From: Kiritimatiellaceae bacterium
Lineage (GTDB): Bacteria > Verrucomicrobiota > Kiritimatiellia > Kiritimatiellales > Tichowtungiaceae
Assembly: GCA_013141415.1 (NCBI GenBank)
Contig: JABFQY010000007.1
Coordinates: forward strand, 1 to 64,000
Length of the DNA: 64,000 nucleotides
Direction: 5' to 3'
Positions 24,999-33,655 of the stretch are shown in pieces. A program made the translations under genes and the position numbers. The notes under the pieces were generated by a model. The model was not told where the DNA came from, did no database searches, and worked only from the letters and a program-made list of their open reading frames with translations. Each line of letters begins with the position of its first letter. The stretch's first letter is position 1.

Positions 24999-27527
24999 CT
25001 AAGCCGCAAACTGGTTGAGCGGAACGTAGTCTTTGACGTATGCAGGAATCAGGTCGCGGTATTTCTTCGGCACGGCTTTGAAGTCGCGGACGGAAAAGAC
25101 CGGATTGGTGGCGAGGTCGGCGAATTCCTTTTCGTCGATGATGTGGCGGACGAGCCCGTCGGTAACGTAGGCCTTGAAGTAGGTCTTAATCGCCGGAATG
25201 GCTTCGGCTTCGTCGGGCTTGGCGTCGGCGACAAATTTGGCGAATTCCTCTTCGAGCAGTTCGTCCTTGGATTTGAAGCGCGGAATGAGCCCGAAGGCTT
25301 TCTCCAGAATTTCGCGCAGCGTCAGCAGCCGATCCACGGAGGCGGCTTTGCGCAGTTTGTCGAGGGTGTAAAACTGCTCCGGCTTGTCGAAAACCTCGCG
25401 GTTGACGTAATCAATGACGCGCTCCCACTGTCCCGCTTCAACCGCGTCGGCGACGGTCGCGTTTTCGCGCAGGGTGTCCTCAAATTGCTGGAAGAACATC
25501 CGGTCGATCTTCATGCCGCCGTAGCCGATGGTTTCTTCTTTGATCGTTTCGAGCAGGTCTTCGCCGGTGTGGTCGTAGAGGCCGCCGGACGGTGGCGGCG
25601 GATTCGGGCCTTCGCCGCCTTTGCCTTTCGGGCGCGGAAGCTTCAGCACTTCGTCGTAGTTAAATTCCTTCTCGAAGTATTCGCAGTTGGCAAAAAAGTC
25701 GAAGAGCTTGAAGGCGGATTTCAGCGGCTTTTCGACATGCTCTTTGATCGTTTCGTCGAAGAGCTCTTCGCGGAAGTCGTGCTTGCGGGTGCCGCGCCCT
25801 TTGATCTGAATGAAGTCCGTCGGAGAAAAGACCGGGCGGAAGAGGCCGAGATTGAGAATGTCGGGGCAGTCGTAGCCGGTGGTCATCATGCCGACGGTGA
25901 CGCAAACACGGGCCTTGCTGGTTTTATAGGCGGGGATGACATTCGATTCGCCCAGCAGCTTGTTATTGGCGAAGTTGATCGTCATCTGCTGGGCGTCGGG
26001 AATCTGCGAGGTGACCTGCACGGCGAAGTCCGACTGGTATTTTCCGGGGAACATGCGGTCAGCCATCTGATTGAGAATCTGAGCCAGCTTGGCGGCGTGG
26101 TTCTGGCTGACGGCGAAGACAATCGACTTGCCGATTTCGCCGCTGACCGGATCGCGCAGGGCGTGCTCCAGAAAGGTTTTGCAGAAAAGCCGGTTGGTGG
26201 CATCGGCGAAGAAACGCTTCTCAAACTCGCGCTGTTTGAAGGCTTCCTGCTGATCTTCACCGGCATCATCGGTGAACGAGACGATGAATCCTTTTTCGGA
26301 AAGCAGTTCGGTGGTGATTTCCGTGCGGGCGTCCACAACCGTCGGATTGATCAGAAACCCATCCTTTACGCCGTCGAGCAGGGTGTAGCGGAACGTCGGC
26401 TGGCTGTTTTCGCAGCCGAAGGTTCGGTAGGTGTCAAGCAGCAGGCGGCGTTCGGTTTCACGCGGGTCGCGGGTGGTCGGCGAGGATTTGCTGAACCGTT
26501 TGAGATAGTCGCGCGGCGTGGCGGTGAGGCCGAGTTTATAGCCGATGAAGTAGTCGAAGACGGCGCGGGCATTGCCGCCGATGGAGCGGTGCGCTTCGTC
26601 GGAAATGACCAGATCAAAGTCGGTCGGCGAAAAGAGCCGCTGGTATTTGTTGTTGAAGAGCAGTGATTGCACGGTGGTAACGACGATTTCGGCGTGCCGC
26701 CAGTCGTCGCGGTTTTCTTTGTAGATGACGGTTTTGAAATCGGAGGACAGCAGGGCCGTGAACGCTTTTTTGGCCTGATCCTCCAGTTCGAGGCGATCCA
26801 CCAGAAACAGCACGCGCCGGGCATTGCCGGAGCGGAGAAAAAGTTTGATGACGGCGGCGGCGGTGAGCGTTTTGCCGGTGCCGGTCGCCATCTCAAACAG
26901 AAAGCGGTCTGCGCCATCTTTGACCGCCTGTTGCAGAGAATGCATGGCTTTCAACTGATAGGGCCGCAGGAAACGCAGCTTGTTGGTCTGGATGTAGCCG
27001 GGACGTTCGGCCGCGTTGCGCCACGCCGCTTCGGACTGATAGTTCGGACGCTGGGTCAGCACGATGTAGTCGGCGCCGACCTGATCTTTGACGAGGCGTT
27101 GCGGATCCGGTGCGGTCTGTTTGTAACCCGTCACGGACTCCGGCGAAGGAAAGGATGTGATGTGGTATGGATTGCCGCGCTCCAGATCCCAGAAGTAGTG
27201 CAGGTTGCCGTTGGAGAGAATGACGAACCGGCAGTTCTGGGACTTGGCATATTTGCGGGCCTGTTCTTTGCCGACGAGCGGGTTTTTGTCCTCCGCTTTG
27301 GCCTCAAGGATGATCAGCGGAAAGCCTTTGCTGTCCAGCAGCAGGAAGTCGATGAATCCTTTGCCCGCTTTCTCAAAGTTTTCGCCGAGTCCGTCGAGCG
27401 CCTGTTTGGTGAGTGTGACGCTGGGTTCGAGCTGAATGTTTGCGGGACTGCCGGCGTCCGCGAAGAAACGCCAGCCGGCCTCTTCGAGCAGTTTGTTGAT
27501 TTTGATGCGGGCGGCGGCTTCTTTCAT
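24999..27527 (-). CDS. hsdR: Type I restriction endonuclease subunit R
   Basis: 842 residues. An N-terminal PD-(D/E)xK nuclease domain has Asp in Phe-Ile-Asp-Phe-Leu-Leu-Leu-Asp and Glu-x-Lys in Ile-Ile-Leu-Glu-Ala-Lys. The SF2 helicase follows with Walker A Met-Ala-Thr-Gly-Thr-Gly-Lys-Thr, DEAH-type Ser-Asp-Glu-Ala-His-Arg-Ser, Gly-Leu-Thr-Ala-Thr-Pro and motif VI Gln-Ile-Lys-Gly-Arg-Gly-Thr-Arg. A helical C-terminal EcoEI-type domain ends the protein. R translocates and cuts unmodified DNA with the M/S complex. The ATG at 27527 starts the conserved region; the longer frame adds residues from repeat-like upstream sequence. It is the first gene of hsdR, four-helix-bundle gene, hsdM-hsdS. Confidence 0.95.
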   Translation of the reverse strand: MKEAAARIKINKLLEEAGWRFFADAGSPANIQLEPSVTLTKQALDGLGENFEKAGKGFIDFLLLDSKGFPLIILEAKAEDKNPLVGKEQARKYAKSQNCRFVILSNGNLHYFWDLERGNPYHITSFPSPESVTGYKQTAPDPQRLVKDQVGADYIVLTQRPNYQSEAAWRNAAERPGYIQTNKLRFLRPYQLKAMHSLQQAVKDGADRFLFEMATGTGKTLTAAAVIKLFLRSGNARRVLFLVDRLELEDQAKKAFTALLSSDFKTVIYKENRDDWRHAEIVVTTVQSLLFNNKYQRLFSPTDFDLVISDEAHRSIGGNARAVFDYFIGYKLGLTATPRDYLKRFSKSSPTTRDPRETERRLLLDTYRTFGCENSQPTFRYTLLDGVKDGFLINPTVVDARTEITTELLSEKGFIVSFTDDAGEDQQEAFKQREFEKRFFADATNRLFCKTFLEHALRDPVSGEIGKSIVFAVSQNHAAKLAQILNQMADRMFPGKYQSDFAVQVTSQIPDAQQMTINFANNKLLGESNVIPAYKTSKARVCVTVGMMTTGYDCPDILNLGLFRPVFSPTDFIQIKGRGTRKHDFREELFDETIKEHVEKPLKSAFKLFDFFANCEYFEKEFNYDEVLKLPRPKGKGGEGPNPPPPSGGLYDHTGEDLLETIKEETIGYGGMKIDRMFFQQFEDTLRENATVADAVEAGQWERVIDYVNREVFDKPEQFYTLDKLRKAASVDRLLTLREILEKAFGLIPRFKSKDELLEEEFAKFVADAKPDEAEAIPAIKTYFKAYVTDGLVRHIIDEKEFADLATNPVFSVRDFKAVPKKYRDLIPAYVKDYVPLNQFAA

Positions 27528-27558
27528 AGAGTTTCCAGCGCAACGGTTAATGCGGAGC

Positions 27559-27587
27559 AATATGCCGTCCAGCTTGCGCAATGACAA
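27559..27587 (-). promoter_or_regulatory. Candidate promoter of the hsd operon
   Basis: On the minus strand TTGTCA (27587-27582) and CATATT (27564-27559) with a 17-base spacer, about 30 bases upstream of the hsdR start. The -10 match is only moderate. Confidence 0.33.
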
Positions 27588-27651
27588 GCCGCAAGGCTGT
27601 TCTTCCAATCATTGAAAGCGGTGCGGGCGCTCAGCACACTTCGTGGTGAAG

Positions 27652-28326
27652 CTATTTCTTTTTCCCGAAGTCGCAGAGGTTGCACTGGTGGCAGTCGATG
27701 CCGGGCGGGTTCCACGGGCGACCGGCTTTTTTGGCTTTGCGCAGGTTGTTCCAGTTGATGGCCGCCAGCAGAATGCCGAGCAGGATGAATGCACCGGGGG
27801 CCTGGCCCATGAGCATGAACGGGTGCGCCCAGCCTTCGATCAGTTTGATCTGAAAGAGCGAGCCGGTGGATAAAAATTCCCGGATGCCGCCGATGACGGT
27901 GAGCGACAGCGTGAATCCGAGGCCCATGCCGATGCCGTCGGCGATAGAGGCAAGTATGCCGTTCTTACAGGCGAACGCTTCGGCGCGTCCGAGGACGATG
28001 CAGTTCACGACGATCAGCGGAATGAAAATTCCGAGTGCCTGATAAATGGCTTCCGGTGCGTAGGCCTGCATGAGCAGATCGACTACCGTAACGAAAGCGG
28101 CGATGACGACGACGTAGCAGGGGATGCGTACTTTTTTCGGCACGACGTTGCGGATGAGTGAAATCACCATATTGCTGCCTGCCAGCACGAACAGCGTCGC
28201 CAGTCCCATGCTGAATCCGTTGACGGCGTTATTGGTGACGGCCAGTGTCGGGCACATGCCAAGCAACAGTACAAATGTCGGGTTTTCCTTAAAAATACCT
28301 TTGGTGAGTTCTTTGAATAAGGACAT
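27652..28326 (-). CDS. rnfE: Rnf complex subunit RnfE
   Basis: 224 residues with about six membrane segments; the conserved start Phe-Lys-Glu-Leu-Thr-Lys-Gly-Ile-Phe-Lys-Glu-Asn-Pro matches RnfE/RsxE. The Ile-Val-Asn-Cys and Ala-Glu-Ala-Phe-Ala motifs in the fourth segment hold the Cys that contributes to the membrane Fe-S site shared with RnfA. Rnf oxidises reduced ferredoxin with NAD+ and pumps Na+ or H+. The C-terminus ends in an unusual hydrophilic tail, Cys212-x2-Cys215-x2-Cys218 then Lys-rich, that I do not recall from standard RnfE. Last gene of rnfABCDGE; it overlaps rnfG by one base. Confidence 0.95.
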   Translation of the reverse strand: MSLFKELTKGIFKENPTFVLLLGMCPTLAVTNNAVNGFSMGLATLFVLAGSNMVISLIRNVVPKKVRIPCYVVVIAAFVTVVDLLMQAYAPEAIYQALGIFIPLIVVNCIVLGRAEAFACKNGILASIADGIGMGLGFTLSLTVIGGIREFLSTGSLFQIKLIEGWAHPFMLMGQAPGAFILLGILLAAINWNNLRKAKKAGRPWNPPGIDCHQCNLCDFGKKK

Positions 28327-28973
28327 TACTTTGTCTCCTTCAGGAGCTGTGCTTTGTTCTGCGCGAATGTTTCGGCAATGGTGAAGACAGCGCCGCCGAC
28401 GGCCCGGCTGGTGATCGTGGCCCCGGTGATGGCATCAAGTTCTCCGCCGTCTTTTTTGACGGCCCACGGCGTCTGACCGGCTTCGGCTTTCATACCGTTG
28501 AACTGGTCGAGAATTTTATTCGGCGGCAGGCCGGTTTCTTTTTTGCCGGCGATGATTCCGGAAATAGTTTTTTCACGCACCCGTTCTGCGACGACGGTGC
28601 CGAGTCCCGGAGTTTCCGACTGTCGGGTGACGAGCACGGTGGTGATCGTCCCGTCCGGTTTGAGTCCAGCCAGTACGCAGACTTCACCGGCATACCCCTT
28701 GGTCGAGACGGTTTCACCGGCAAAGCCGGTGATCTGTCCGTCTTTGCGGGCGGCGTAGAAGGTGACGCCGCCGAGCGTGACGGCTTCCTGAGTCGGCTGG
28801 TTGTTAAAAGCAGGAAGAACCTGACTCAGCGCGGCGGTACTTTTCTTCTGCTGGGCGGCGGCAATCGGCGCTTCGGTGACGACAAAGACCCACGCCATCA
28901 GCGCCGTGGCGACGCAGGAAATCAGTCCGGTGCTCAGCACGAGCGGAGTAAGTTTGACGTTCTCGCTGCTCAT
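28326..28973 (-). CDS. rnfG: Rnf complex subunit RnfG (FMN-binding)
   Basis: 215 residues with one N-terminal membrane anchor (about 12-32) and a periplasmic FMN-binding domain. The covalent flavinylation motif is Asp-Ala-Ile-Thr-Gly-Ala-Thr-Ile-Thr-Ser near residue 182; the acceptor Thr carries FMN through a phosphoester bond added by ApbE (no apbE in the window). Electrons pass from RnfD to RnfG at the outer face of the membrane. Overlaps rnfD by 4 bases and rnfE by 1, so tight coupling is likely. Confidence 0.95.
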   Translation of the reverse strand: MSSENVKLTPLVLSTGLISCVATALMAWVFVVTEAPIAAAQQKKSTAALSQVLPAFNNQPTQEAVTLGGVTFYAARKDGQITGFAGETVSTKGYAGEVCVLAGLKPDGTITTVLVTRQSETPGLGTVVAERVREKTISGIIAGKKETGLPPNKILDQFNGMKAEAGQTPWAVKKDGGELDAITGATITSRAVGGAVFTIAETFAQNKAQLLKETK

Positions 28974-29980
28974 TGCGCGGCCTCCTTTTTGATGCGGATG
29001 TAGCCGAACGGTTTGCCGATGGTGTAGCGGTCGATGAGCGGAGTGAGTGCGTTCATAAAGAGGATGGAGAAGCTGACGCCTTCCGGATAGCCGCCCCAGA
29101 TGCGGATGACGCTGGTGATGATGCCGCAGCCGCAGCCGAAGATCAGCGCGCCGTTGGCCGTCATCGGTGAGGTGACCATGTCGGTCGCCATGAAAAACGC
29201 GCCGATCATCAGTCCGCCTGCAAGAACGTGATAGAGCGCAGGCGGAGTCAGTTCGGGATTAAAGTGATGGGCGAGACCGGTGATCAGAGCGACGGTTCCG
29301 ATGAACGAAGCGGGCACATGCCATTTGATCAGCCGGCGAACCAGCAGGAACGCGCCGCCGATGAGCAGAGCGAGCGCCGAGGTTTCGCCGAGACATCCGC
29401 CGACGTTGCCGATGAACAGATCCTGAATGGAGGCCAGCTCTTTGCCGGTCGCCGCCAATGGCGTTGCGCCGGTCAGTGCGTCGTAGGCCAGCCATTGGCC
29501 GGGTGCCGGTTTGACCCATGTAGTCATCAGTTGCGGGAAGCCGATGAGCAGAGCGACGCGGGCGACGAGCGCCGGATTGAAGGGGTTGTAACCGAGTCCG
29601 CCGAAAAGTTGTTTGCCGAGGCCGATGGCCAGTAGCGAGCCGAGAATGCAAATCCACCACGGCGCGCCTGCCGAAAGATTCATCGCCAGCAGCAGACCGG
29701 TGAGGGCCGCGCTGCCGTCTTTCCAGCTATCGGAAGAACGTCCAGCCGCTTTGTTCCACAGCACTTCAACGGCCATGCAGCCGACGGTGCAGAGTACCAT
29801 GACTTCCAGAGCGGCCAGTCCGAAAAACCAGACGGCGGCGAGGGCGGCAGGCATCAGGGCGATGAATACCTGCACCATGATTTTAGAAATTGTTTCGCCG
29901 CCGCGAATGTGCGGCGAATTGCTGATCACCAGTTTTGTGGCATCAGGCATTTGAACAACGGTGGTTTCTGTTTCTGACAT
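28970..29980 (-). CDS. rnfD: Rnf complex subunit RnfD (FMN-binding)
   Basis: 336 residues with about nine to ten hydrophobic segments. The N-terminus has Ser-Pro-His-Ile-Arg-Gly-Gly-Glu-Thr, typical of RnfD/NqrB-like proteins. The flavinylation motif is Asp-Ala-Leu-Thr-Gly-Ala-Thr-Pro-Leu near residue 170. Met-Val-Thr-Ser-Pro-Met-Thr lies in the helix before the second conserved loop. It is the large membrane subunit of the ferredoxin:NAD+ oxidoreductase, thought to move ions. Starts 9 bases after rnfC. Confidence 0.95.
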   Translation of the reverse strand: MSETETTVVQMPDATKLVISNSPHIRGGETISKIMVQVFIALMPAALAAVWFFGLAALEVMVLCTVGCMAVEVLWNKAAGRSSDSWKDGSAALTGLLLAMNLSAGAPWWICILGSLLAIGLGKQLFGGLGYNPFNPALVARVALLIGFPQLMTTWVKPAPGQWLAYDALTGATPLAATGKELASIQDLFIGNVGGCLGETSALALLIGGAFLLVRRLIKWHVPASFIGTVALITGLAHHFNPELTPPALYHVLAGGLMIGAFFMATDMVTSPMTANGALIFGCGCGIITSVIRIWGGYPEGVSFSILFMNALTPLIDRYTIGKPFGYIRIKKEAAQ

Positions 29981-29989
29981 AAGGTGGCT

Positions 29990-31318
29990 CTATTTTTTCT
30001 GTTGTTTACGGCGGGCTGCCAGAATTTCGGCCTTCGCCCGTTTGAAGTGCTGGTTGAGCGGACGGTGCGACGGGCAGACATAGCTGCATGAACCGCATTC
30101 GATGCAGGCCGCGACGTTGAGCTGTTCCGCCCAGTCAAAGCGTTCGTTTTCAACCGCCTGGCTGATGGTGGCGGGCAGAATATCCATCGGGCAGGCTTCG
30201 ACGCAGCGTCCGCAGCGGATGCACGGCTCGGAGGTGTACTGCGAAACCTGCTCGACCGGAATGAGCAGAATGCCCGACGTATTTTTCATGACGGTGACAT
30301 CGAGCGAATTCTGTGCGAAGCCCATCATCGGTCCGCCGAGCAGCAGTTTGGCTGGCTGGTATTTTACGCCGCCCGCCAGTTCAAGCGCTTTCGAAATCGG
30401 CGTGCCGATGCGGAAGCGCCAGTTACCGGGATTGACGAGCGGTTCGCCGGTGACGGTGGTGATCCGTTCGATTGAAGGAATGCCTTTGACAACCGCTTCA
30501 ACCACGGCGACGGCGGAGGCGACGTTTTGCACGACGCAACCGACATCCATCGGCAGTCCGCCGATTGGAACCTCGCGGCCGGTGAGTGCATAAATGAGTT
30601 GTTTTTCAGCGCCTTGCGGATAGTTGACGCGCAGTTTCTGCACGGTGACGCTGTATTTACTGGCAAACGCGTTGAGCTTCGAAATCGCGTCGGGCTTGTT
30701 CGCCTCCACGCCGATGACGGCGGTTTTGAGGCCGAGGATACGGGCGAGAATCGCCGCGCCGAGCAGAACGTCTTCGGTTTGTTCGAGCATCAGGCGGTGG
30801 TCGGCCGTGAGGTAAGGTTCACATTCCGCGCCGTTGAGAATCAGTGTATCGACCGGTTTAGTCGGCGAAAGTTTGACGTGCGACGGGAACCCCGCGCCGC
30901 CCATGCCGACGATACCGGCGTCAACCACGCGCTGTTTCAAAACCGCCGGATCGGTGTTCCGCCAGTCGGCAATCGGTTCGAAGGGTGAACCCCATTCGTC
31001 CTTGCCGTCGGCGGTGATTTCGATGGATGGAACGCTGACGCAGGCCGGGCCGGGGCTCTTTTCAATCGCGGTAACGGTTCCGCTGGTCGGCGCGTGAAGC
31101 GGTACAGAAACAAAGCCGGAGGCTTTGGCGAGCAGCTGGCCTTTTTTTACGAGGTCGCCTTTCTTAACGACAATTTCCGGCGGCGCGCCGATGTTCTGGT
31201 GGACGATGACGGTGTATTTTCCGAGCAGTGGCGCGGTCTGCACCGGCTTGGAAGCCGAGAGCGCTTTGCTGTCTTCCGGGTGGACACCGCCTTTGAATTT
31301 ACGCGGGTTGTCGCTCAT
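29990..31318 (-). CDS. rnfC: Rnf complex subunit RnfC
   Basis: 442 residues. The start has Phe-Lys-Gly-Gly-Val-His-Pro, found in RnfC/NqrA-like proteins. The NADH/FMN-binding domain has Gly-Met-Gly-Gly-Ala-Gly-Phe-Pro-x-His-Val-Lys and Asn-Gly-Ala-Glu-Cys-Glu-Pro. Two [4Fe-4S] motifs follow: Cys-Ile-Arg-Cys-Gly-Arg-Cys-Val-Glu-Ala-Cys-Pro and Cys-Ile-Glu-Cys-Gly-Ser-Cys-Ser-Tyr-Val-Cys-Pro. It is the cytosolic NADH-facing subunit. Overlaps rnfB by 4 bases. Confidence 0.97.
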   Translation of the reverse strand: MSDNPRKFKGGVHPEDSKALSASKPVQTAPLLGKYTVIVHQNIGAPPEIVVKKGDLVKKGQLLAKASGFVSVPLHAPTSGTVTAIEKSPGPACVSVPSIEITADGKDEWGSPFEPIADWRNTDPAVLKQRVVDAGIVGMGGAGFPSHVKLSPTKPVDTLILNGAECEPYLTADHRLMLEQTEDVLLGAAILARILGLKTAVIGVEANKPDAISKLNAFASKYSVTVQKLRVNYPQGAEKQLIYALTGREVPIGGLPMDVGCVVQNVASAVAVVEAVVKGIPSIERITTVTGEPLVNPGNWRFRIGTPISKALELAGGVKYQPAKLLLGGPMMGFAQNSLDVTVMKNTSGILLIPVEQVSQYTSEPCIRCGRCVEACPMDILPATISQAVENERFDWAEQLNVAACIECGSCSYVCPSHRPLNQHFKRAKAEILAARRKQQKK

Positions 31319-32145
31319 TTCAAAACTCCTTCATACGCACCAGCGGCGTGTTTCGTGGCCAGACGCAGTGCCGTGGTCGGGCATTTGGCTTTTTCAACCA
31401 AATCGGGCAGGGGCGGATTTCCGTAATTGGTGGCGACCAAAAATCCGTTGACGGTCATCTGGTTTTCACTGTCGGCGGCTTTAACGCACTTGCGGCAGGC
31501 GATGCAGGCGGCTTTGCAGACTTTCAGTTTGATCGGACCTTTTTCCGGCGAACTGCAATAGACGTGCACATCGACGGCGGCGGGCGCGAGGACGATTAGA
31601 TTCTTCGGGCAGGTATCGACACATTTTCCGCAGCCGACGCACAGTTCGGGATGAACCACGGCGAGACCGTCGCGCATTTCGATGGCATCGAACGGACAGG
31701 CGCGGGCACAACTGGCAAAGCCGATACAGCCGAAGTCGCAGCCTTTGGCGCCGCCTGCGACGAGTGCGGCGGAGCGGCAGTCGCCGATGCCGTTGTATGG
31801 CGAGCGGACGGTGACGGCACAACTTCCGCCGCAACGGACAACCGCGAAGACCTTTTCTTTTTCTCCGGCGGTGATGCCGAGATAATCGGCGATTCGTTGA
31901 ATATTTTCAGCGTTACTGACAGGACACTGCGAAGGAATCGTGCGGCCTTCGACGATGGCTTTGGCGAAGTCGGCGCAACCGGCATAGCCGCAGCCGCCGC
32001 AGTTGACGCCGGGCAGCATTTCGGTGACGGTTTCAATGCGCGAATCCGTTTCAACGGCAAACGCTTTGGCGGTCGCGCCGATGACCAGCGCGAGGAGTGC
32101 GCCGAGGCCGGTGGCAAAAAGTACAGCGGTGATAATCATTGTCAT
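31315..32145 (-). CDS. rnfB: Rnf complex subunit RnfB
   Basis: 276 residues. An N-terminal membrane anchor is followed by the Cys-Gly-Gly-Cys-Gly-Tyr-Ala-Gly-Cys ... Cys-Pro cluster motif. A ferredoxin-like region holds Cys-Ala-Arg-Ala-Cys-Pro and Cys-Val-Gly-Cys-Gly-Lys-Cys-Val-Asp-Thr-Cys-Pro. A further Cys-rich segment (Cys-Lys-Ala-Ala-Cys-Ile-Ala-Cys-Arg-Lys-Cys) indicates extra [4Fe-4S] clusters, as in the longer anaerobe RnfB proteins. It is the ferredoxin entry point. It starts 18 bases after rnfA. Confidence 0.96.
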   Translation of the reverse strand: MTMIITAVLFATGLGALLALVIGATAKAFAVETDSRIETVTEMLPGVNCGGCGYAGCADFAKAIVEGRTIPSQCPVSNAENIQRIADYLGITAGEKEKVFAVVRCGGSCAVTVRSPYNGIGDCRSAALVAGGAKGCDFGCIGFASCARACPFDAIEMRDGLAVVHPELCVGCGKCVDTCPKNLIVLAPAAVDVHVYCSSPEKGPIKLKVCKAACIACRKCVKAADSENQMTVNGFLVATNYGNPPLPDLVEKAKCPTTALRLATKHAAGAYEGVLK

Positions 32146-32163
32146 AGCGTTATCAATCGTTGG

Positions 32164-32766
32164 TTAGACAAGTCCGGAAAATCCCATGAAGACCATCGCC
32201 AGAATGCCGGCGGTGACCAGCGCGATAGCTGTTCCCTGAAACGGGGCCGGCACTTTGGCCAGGTCGAGCCGTTCGCGCAGGCTGGAGAAAAGAACCAGCG
32301 CTAGCGCAAAGCCGATGGCTGAGCAGGTGCCGAAGATGGTGGATTCAATGACGCCGCGCCCGGCTTTTACATTCAGTTCGGCCGCGCCGAGTACCGCGCA
32401 GTTGGTGGTGATCAGCGGCAGGAAAATGCCGAGCGCCTGATAGAGCGGCGGGCTGAACTTCTGAAGGATGATTTCCACCAGCTGAACCAGCGCGGCAATC
32501 ACGACGATGAAGACCAGAATTTTCAGGAACGTCAGGTTGATGGCTTTTCCGGCGATCATGAAGGTCTGTGAAAGGATGTATTTATAAATGGCGGAAGTAA
32601 CCATGGAGGCCAGCGCCATAACGAAGATTACCGCGCCGGACATGCCGAGGGCCGTTTCGAGCTTTTTGGAAACTCCGAGGAACGGACAGATCCCGAGAAT
32701 TTTGGAGAGAACGAAGTTATTAACCAGAATTGCACCAACCGTGATCGCGAGAACGCCATTTGCCAT
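32164..32766 (-). CDS. rnfA: Rnf complex subunit RnfA
   Basis: 200 residues with six membrane segments. Conserved phrases include Val-Asn-Asn-Phe-Val-Leu-Ser-Lys-Ile-Leu-Gly-Ile-Cys-Pro-Phe-Leu-Gly-Val and Leu-Ile-Thr-Thr-Asn-Cys-Ala-Val-Leu-Gly. The two Cys sit mid-membrane and bind a [2Fe-2S] cluster with RnfE in structurally studied complexes. First gene of the six-gene operon in the order rnfA, B, C, D, G, E, the arrangement found in Proteobacteria; clostridial-type clusters start with rnfC. Confidence 0.97.
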   Translation of the reverse strand: MANGVLAITVGAILVNNFVLSKILGICPFLGVSKKLETALGMSGAVIFVMALASMVTSAIYKYILSQTFMIAGKAINLTFLKILVFIVVIAALVQLVEIILQKFSPPLYQALGIFLPLITTNCAVLGAAELNVKAGRGVIESTIFGTCSAIGFALALVLFSSLRERLDLAKVPAPFQGTAIALVTAGILAMVFMGFSGLV

Positions 32767-32802
32767 AAACCGGCCCTTTCAAATAGACAAAAAAGACGGG
32801 AA

Positions 32803-32831
32803 AATTTACGGAATGGCCCGCGCTTAATCAA
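32803..32831 (-). promoter_or_regulatory. Candidate promoter of the rnf operon
   Basis: On the minus strand TTGATT (32831-32826), a 17-base spacer and TAAATT (32808-32803), about 37 bases upstream of the rnfA start and after the preceding gene's stop. Confidence 0.45.
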
Positions 32832-32866
32832 TCACCGTTTGCCGTTTATTCGGAAACAGATTTTTA

Positions 32867-33364
32867 TCAGATCGAAGCAACCTGACGTCCGCGTTCGACG
32901 TAGAAGCAGTGATGGCCGATCGTGGTGAGGTATTGCATATCGCCAGCCCAGTACGGACTGACGTAGTCGGCGTGATAATGCGTGGCGCCATAGGTGTTGT
33001 CCCTGAGCTGTCCTTGTTCCATGAGGGCAATCAGGTTCATGGCATCAATGAAAGGTCCGGGCTGGCTCTGGGCGCGGCTGAGAAGCGGGCTGTAGTCAGG
33101 TGTATTGGTTTTCCAGACGCTGGCCATACAGGAAAAGGCGCCGTGCTTGACGGTGATCGGCACCAGTCGGCTGAAATCGCCTTTAGCGCGGTTCAGCATG
33201 ACGTTCAAAACAGCCTGCATGCCGTCCTGTCCCTCGCCGCCAGCCTCCAATACCATGCAGGCAGCGACAATCTGGCGATCGTAGCTGTTTAAGAAGCCGT
33301 CGGCCTGCGCACGCCCTGCGGCGACGCTGAACAGAACGGCAAAAAGTAAAATCTTCCGTTTCAT
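32867..33364 (-). CDS. SleB-like cell wall hydrolase (Hydrolase_2 family)
   Basis: 165 residues with a signal peptide (about 1-21, cleavage near Ala-Gln-Ala). The Hydrolase_2/SleB core is clear: Ala-Ala-Cys-Met-Val-Leu-Glu-Ala-Gly-Gly-Glu-Gly with the catalytic Glu, Val-Met-Leu-Asn-Arg-Ala, Gly-Ala-Phe-Ser-Cys, and His-Tyr-His-Ala-Asp-Tyr-Val-Ser-Pro-Tyr-Trp. The family includes spore-cortex lytic enzymes, but non-spore-formers use it for peptidoglycan remodelling, likely here in the periplasm. The preceding 290 bases hold no gene, only a short inverted repeat (GGAATCC 33481-33487 with GGATTCC 33501-33507). Confidence 0.88.
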   Translation of the reverse strand: MKRKILLFAVLFSVAAGRAQADGFLNSYDRQIVAACMVLEAGGEGQDGMQAVLNVMLNRAKGDFSRLVPITVKHGAFSCMASVWKTNTPDYSPLLSRAQSQPGPFIDAMNLIALMEQGQLRDNTYGATHYHADYVSPYWAGDMQYLTTIGHHCFYVERGRQVASI

Positions 33365-33655
33365 GCTTTCTCCCCCTGTGCTTTAAATCTCCCCCGAGAC
33401 GGCACGTTTGAAAAAGAGCGGCGGACTCTACGCAGGCCGAAAAAGCTGTAAAGGGCAAAAAACCGCTTTTTCCGGATCAGGGAATCCGGTTCCGGAGGCT
33501 GGATTCCGGTGCGGCCCTGTGTTCAAAGGGTGAAACGGATGCAGGAAGGGCCGGAAATGACCTTGAACGAAACCGGATATTTGTCTGACGGGAAGCAAAA
33601 ACCGCCCTTGGCGAAGGCTGTTCAAGCGGACTAAATGCCGGTTTGAAGTCGGTAT

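Noticed and set aside
25143-26666. A 507-codon open frame on the plus strand opposite hsdR
   Set aside because: It is antisense to hsdR, whose domains and motifs are complete. The Phe/Val/Gly-rich product has no recognisable domain and is typical of an antisense shadow in GC-rich DNA.
33365-33655. Structured RNA between the SleB-like gene and glgP
   Set aside because: Only one short inverted repeat is visible. No conserved RNA motif (SRP, tmRNA, RNase P, 6S) could be recognised.
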